A program made the position numbers and the translations under genes. From CTSOIL-112 sp049291875 (GTDB lineage Bacteria > Pseudomonadota > Gammaproteobacteria > Burkholderiales > Burkholderiaceae), in NCBI GenBank assembly GCA_049291875.1, contig JBATQE010000064.1:1-64000 (forward strand): a stretch of 64,000 nucleotides of DNA, given 5' to 3'. How positions within the stretch are numbered: position 1 is the stretch's first letter; each line of letters starts with the position of its first letter. The notes under the pieces were generated by a model that saw only the letters and a program-made list of their open reading frames with translations, was not told where the DNA came from and made no database searches. This document shows positions 60,764 through 64,000 of this stretch, one piece after another.

Positions 60764-62202
60764 GAATCAGCCTGCATATTTTGCTCGGCTATTTTTTACT
60801 CGTGGCCATTGCCGCGTGGTTCGTATTGAATATCTTCGTTGAAGAAATTAAACCCGGTGTGCGCCAAACCACGGAGGATGCGTTGGTAGACACCGCGCAT
60901 GTTTTGGCACAAATCGCCGAAAAAGACCTGCGCGCGGGTTCGTTGCAAAACGGCGCATTGGCGCAAGCCTTCCGGCAGATGCAAACCGACGAGGTCCAAG
61001 CCAATATTTCGGGCATCCAAAAATCCAGCGTCGCCCTGCGCGTATACGCCACCGACGCGCAAGGCATCGTGCTGTACGACTCCAGCGGTGTGGATGTCGG
61101 TGCGGATTATTCGCGCTGGAATGATGTGTATCTGACACTGCGCGGGCAATACGGCGCGCGCTCAACCCGCAGCGACCCGAACGACGGGGCCACCAGCGTC
61201 ATGCACGTCGCCGCGCCGATCATGCGCGATGGCCGTATCATCGGCTCATTGACGGTGGCCAAGCCCAACAGTACCCTGCTGCCCATCATCGCCCGTTCCG
61301 AGCAACGCATCCTATGGGCAGGCGGTCTATTGCTCGGTATCGCGCTGTTCATCGGCGCACTGATGACGTGGTGGGTGAACCGTTCGATCAAGCGTTTGCA
61401 AAACTACGCCGAGCAAGTCGCTCAGGGGAACAACGTCGCTGTGCCGCGTTTTCGCAGCACCGAGCTGGATCAATTGGCCGCCTCGGTCGAGCAAATGCGC
61501 CAACAGTTGGAAGGCAAAACCTATGTGGAACACTATGTACACAGCCTCACGCATGAGCTCAAAAGCCCGCTGACCGCGATTAAAAGCGCCACCGAATTGT
61601 TGCAGGAGCATCCGCCGGAGGACGTACGTGAACGCTTCACCGCCACCATTGAGCAACAAACCACCCGCCTGCAACTGCTGGTGGATCGGCTATTGCAACT
61701 GGCGAGCATTGAGCGCGCGCCGACCTTGGAGACCGAAAGCATCGCACTGGACGAAGTGATTCACAGCGCAGCGCAAGGTGTGCAGGTCAAACTGGCCCAA
61801 CGCGGCATTCAACTGAAGATACAGCTGAACCATCACCCGCAGATCCAAGCGGACAAACTGCTCCTCACCCAAGCCCTCGTCAATGTGTTGGACAACGCGA
61901 TTGATTTTTCCGCCGATGGCGGGCAAATTGAGCTGTACGATGAAGCCAGCCTGCGCAGCCATCAATTGCTCATTCGTGATCACGGCGTTGGCATTCCCGA
62001 ATACGCATTGGCGCAGGTATTCGACCGTTTTTACTCGCTCGCGCGCCCACACACACACGCGAACGCGCACAAAAGCACGGGTTTGGGGCTGAGCTTTGTG
62101 CGCGAAGTCATGCGCAAACACGGCGGCGAAATCGACATCGCCAACCACCCGCAAGACGGCGTGATCGTGCGTTTGACTTTACCCAAGTCCATACCCAAAT
62201 AA
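60760..62202 (+). CDS. creC: Sensor histidine kinase CreC
   Basis: 480 residues. Two membrane segments (LLGYFLLVAIAAWFVLNIFVEEIKPG and WAGGLLLGIALFIGALMTWWVNRSI) flank a periplasmic sensor with CreC-like FVLNIFVEEIKPGVRQTTEDALVDTAHVLAQIA. A HAMP region follows, then the phospho-His in SLTHELKSPLTAIKSATELL and the ATPase motifs (NALVNVLDNAIDF-like ALVNVLDNAIDFS, DHGVGIPEYA, STGLGLSFVREV). The ATG overlaps creB by four bases, indicating coupled expression. Confidence 0.93.
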   Translation: MRISLHILLGYFLLVAIAAWFVLNIFVEEIKPGVRQTTEDALVDTAHVLAQIAEKDLRAGSLQNGALAQAFRQMQTDEVQANISGIQKSSVALRVYATDAQGIVLYDSSGVDVGADYSRWNDVYLTLRGQYGARSTRSDPNDGATSVMHVAAPIMRDGRIIGSLTVAKPNSTLLPIIARSEQRILWAGGLLLGIALFIGALMTWWVNRSIKRLQNYAEQVAQGNNVAVPRFRSTELDQLAASVEQMRQQLEGKTYVEHYVHSLTHELKSPLTAIKSATELLQEHPPEDVRERFTATIEQQTTRLQLLVDRLLQLASIERAPTLETESIALDEVIHSAAQGVQVKLAQRGIQLKIQLNHHPQIQADKLLLTQALVNVLDNAIDFSADGGQIELYDEASLRSHQLLIRDHGVGIPEYALAQVFDRFYSLARPHTHANAHKSTGLGLSFVREVMRKHGGEIDIANHPQDGVIVRLTLPKSIPK

Positions 62203-62215
62203 AACTTTTCGCCAC

Positions 62216-62231
62216 TTCACTTTCGCTTCAT
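62216..62231 (+). promoter_or_regulatory. CreB-binding tag (cre box) upstream of creD
   Basis: TTCAC (62216-62220), six bases, then TTCAT (62227-62231). The known CreB/Blr tag is TTCACnnnnnnTTCAC, so only the last base differs. It lies 71 bases before the creD ATG, where CreB binds in other bacteria. Confidence 0.75.
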
Positions 62232-62301
62232 TGCCCGCTCACACACCCTGACTAAACTGAACGCATCACCGACATGGTGTCGGTTTTTTCAGGAGTATGT
62301 C

Positions 62302-63627
62302 ATGCGTCGTTTCAACCCCTTAATCATCAAAATCATGAGTTTGCTGTTTTTGGTGCTGTGTTTTATGATCCCCGTGGACATGGTGCGCGATTTAATTCGC
62401 GATCGACAGTTTTATCAATCACAGGTTGAACAGGAGCTGACCCAAAGTACCTCGGGCGAACAAACCATCGCCGCCCCGATTTTGGTTGTGCCCTATCAAT
62501 TGGTGGAAGGCAAAACCCGCACGGAGCAGCGCTTGATCGTATTGCCCGAGCAGTTAAATATTGACGGGCAGGTGCAGGTATCTCCGCTCAAGCGCGCGAT
62601 CTATACCTTCCAAACGTTTCAAAGCACCACCGCGCTGACGGGGCATTTCTCGCGCGCGCCGCTGCAAGCCCTGCGCGCCAAAAAAGGTGTGACCCTGGGT
62701 ACGCCGTTTCTCGCCGTCGGTGTGAGCGATGCGCGCGGTTTGGGTAAAAGCGAGCCGTTCACTTGGGCGGGCAAACGCTACACCTTTAGCGCCGGTACAC
62801 AGCTGCACGCCCTGCCCAACGGAATGCACGCCGCTTTGCCACTGTCCGATTGGGACATCGCCGGTTCGGCGCCGCTGAATTTTTCCATCCAATTGAATGT
62901 GAACGGCAGCTCACGCATCAGCTATGTGCCTTTGGGCGAAAACACACAGGTGACGCTCGCGGGCAATTGGCCACACCCGAAATTCGCGGGCAGCACAGTC
63001 ACGCAAACGCGCAATGTCATGCCGCAAGGATTTAACGCAAGCTGGCAAAGCAATTGGTTTGCCAATAATCTGAACACCACACTGCCCTCGATTGAAAACA
63101 GCACCGCCAATGGCGGCAATGGCAGCATTGAGCAGTTGTACCGCATCGACACCGATTTGATCCAAACGGTTGACCATTACCAATTGAACGAACGCATGGC
63201 GAAATACTCCATGCTGTTCATCGGCTTGACTTTCTTGGCCTTTTTTATGTTTGAAGTGCTGCGCCATTTGCGCGTACATCCGCTGCAATACGCCTTGGTC
63301 GGTGTCGCCTTGACCGTATTTTTCGTGTTGCTGTTGTCGCTCTCCGAGCATATGGGTTTTAATAAAGCCTACGCCTTGGCTGCGACCGCGTGTGTGGGAC
63401 AAATCGGCTTTTATGTCAGCCATATTTTACACAGTGTCAAACGCGGTATCGGCTTTTCTCTCGCCTTGGCAACACTGTATGCAGCGCTGTTTGGCCTGCT
63501 GCAATCCGAAGATATTTCATTGCTGCTCGGTAGCATCGGCTTGTTTGCCGTGGTCTCCGTGGTGATGTTCGCCACGCGCCGATTGAATTGGTACGCCTTG
63601 GCCGATCATGCGCCTGCTGAGCGTTAA
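62302..63627 (+). CDS. creD: Inner-membrane protein CreD
   Basis: The 441-residue CreD protein is encoded after creBC and is the usual output of the system. It has an N-terminal membrane segment (IIKIMSLLFLVLCFMIPVDMVRDLIRDR), a long periplasmic domain (GEQTIAAPILVVPYQL, FRSAPLQALRAKKG-like SRAPLQALRAKKGVTLGTPFLAVGVSDARGL, YVPLGENTQVTLAGNWPHPKF), then about five C-terminal membrane helices (FIGLTFLAFFMFEVLRHLRVHPLQYALVG). AGGAG precedes the ATG. It is separated from creC by about 100 bases holding the cre tag. Confidence 0.93.
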   Translation: MRRFNPLIIKIMSLLFLVLCFMIPVDMVRDLIRDRQFYQSQVEQELTQSTSGEQTIAAPILVVPYQLVEGKTRTEQRLIVLPEQLNIDGQVQVSPLKRAIYTFQTFQSTTALTGHFSRAPLQALRAKKGVTLGTPFLAVGVSDARGLGKSEPFTWAGKRYTFSAGTQLHALPNGMHAALPLSDWDIAGSAPLNFSIQLNVNGSSRISYVPLGENTQVTLAGNWPHPKFAGSTVTQTRNVMPQGFNASWQSNWFANNLNTTLPSIENSTANGGNGSIEQLYRIDTDLIQTVDHYQLNERMAKYSMLFIGLTFLAFFMFEVLRHLRVHPLQYALVGVALTVFFVLLLSLSEHMGFNKAYALAATACVGQIGFYVSHILHSVKRGIGFSLALATLYAALFGLLQSEDISLLLGSIGLFAVVSVVMFATRRLNWYALADHAPAER

Positions 63628-63701
63628 ACATCCATCCATTCAACGCGGCTCATGGCATTTTTGCTATGATGCGACGATCTAAACCGCATCCGAGTTGTAC
63701 C

Positions 63702-64000
63702 ATGAGCCGCTCCGAACGTTTACTCACCTTACTGCAGTTGCTGCGTCGCCATCAGTTTGCCGTCTCGGCGACGCAGTTAGCTCAGACGCTGGACATCAGT
63801 GTGCGCACGGTGTATCGCGACATCGACGCGCTGCGTGCGCAAGGGGCGCGCATCGAGGGCGAAAGTGGCGTGGGATATTTATTGCGGCAGGATTTTTTAT
63901 TGCCGCCGCTGACTTTGTCCGCCGAGGAAACCGAGGCTTTGTTGCTCGGTGTGCGCTGGGTGGCGAAACACGGTGATGCACAACTGGTGCTCGCTGCCCA
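63702..64000 (+). CDS. YafY-type HTH (WYL family) transcriptional regulator, partial
   Basis: The gene runs off the right edge after about 99 codons. The N-terminal helix-turn-helix is MSRSERLLTLLQLLRRHQFAVSATQLAQTLDISVRTVYRDIDALRAQGARIEGESGVGYLLRQDF, the DeoR/YafY type. It continues with the start of the WYL-type domain (LPPLTLSAEETEALLLGVRWV). The ATG at 63702 is chosen. It follows creD at about 75 bases; whether it is in the same operon is not clear. Confidence 0.85.
   Translation, partial: MSRSERLLTLLQLLRRHQFAVSATQLAQTLDISVRTVYRDIDALRAQGARIEGESGVGYLLRQDFLLPPLTLSAEETEALLLGVRWVAKHGDAQLVLAA

Noticed and set aside
1..64000. A prophage, secretion system, biosynthetic gene cluster or defence island
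   Set aside because: No phage structural genes, cas genes, restriction-modification genes or megasynthases were seen; accessory genes occur singly.

Overview
The window looks like the chromosome of a Gram-negative betaproteobacterium of the Burkholderiales type, moderately GC-rich. The pointers are a divergent rne/rluC pair, a metX-metW pair, three trimeric porins with the MKKTLVALAVLGSFA signal peptide, a gyrA-serC-pheA-tyrA-aroA cluster, an ompA-ubiG pair beside gyrA, and a comF-trmL pair beside a BioC-like gene. I cannot name the genus. Nearly all of the window is housekeeping. No cas genes, integrase, rRNA or complete tRNA gene was seen.

Layout. 1-1048 is AT-rich, almost gene-free DNA with a small ORF, two perfect copies and one truncated copy of a 36-bp CRISPR-like repeat, two palindromes with the same core, and at its right edge a tRNA/tmRNA 3'-end-like sequence plus terminator. 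It may be the right end of an integrated element. 1081-7969 holds a radical SAM protein, an AI-2E-type permease, a NarL-type two-component pair in which both genes are frameshifted, and small envelope or stress proteins (DUF883, YqjE-like, DUF1328, DUF3597). 8160-14156 is rne, with rluC and a glycosyltransferase-like gene divergent. 14159-17147 is the metX-metW-DUF2272 operon behind a promoter and a terminator-like leader hairpin. 17245-25969 is a fatty-acid oxidation cluster (hydratase, alpha/beta hydrolase, thiolase, dehydrogenase/hydratase fusion, acyl-CoA dehydrogenase) with a TetR regulator. 26229-33615 has plsC, a DUF442 phosphatase-like gene, three tandem porins, ubiG and an OmpA lipoprotein.

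34094-42774 is gyrA followed by the serine/aromatic amino acid cluster serC-X-pheA-GNAT-tyrA-aroA. Here an AT-rich unknown gene (X) has entered the operon, and a YhhY-like amino acid N-acetyltransferase sits where hisC is usual. GyrA carries Met83 and Asn87 at the two main quinolone-resistance positions. 43036-47434 holds yaeQ, a SCO lipoprotein, a BioC-like gene, comF, trmL and nadC. nadA and nadB are split by a REP-associated transposase flanked by two inverted REPs and by an AT-rich secreted hypothetical. 51767-59811 has a HIT protein, argB, topB, a TauE-type permease, mnmE and a Rossmann protein. 60041-63627 is creBCD with a near-perfect CreB tag before creD. A YafY-type regulator runs off the right edge.

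No clearly new multi-gene system was found. The best candidates for new biology are the repeat region at 474-744, the metX leader, the gene at 38039-38863, the acetyltransferase inside the Phe/Tyr operon, and the RAYT/REP unit.
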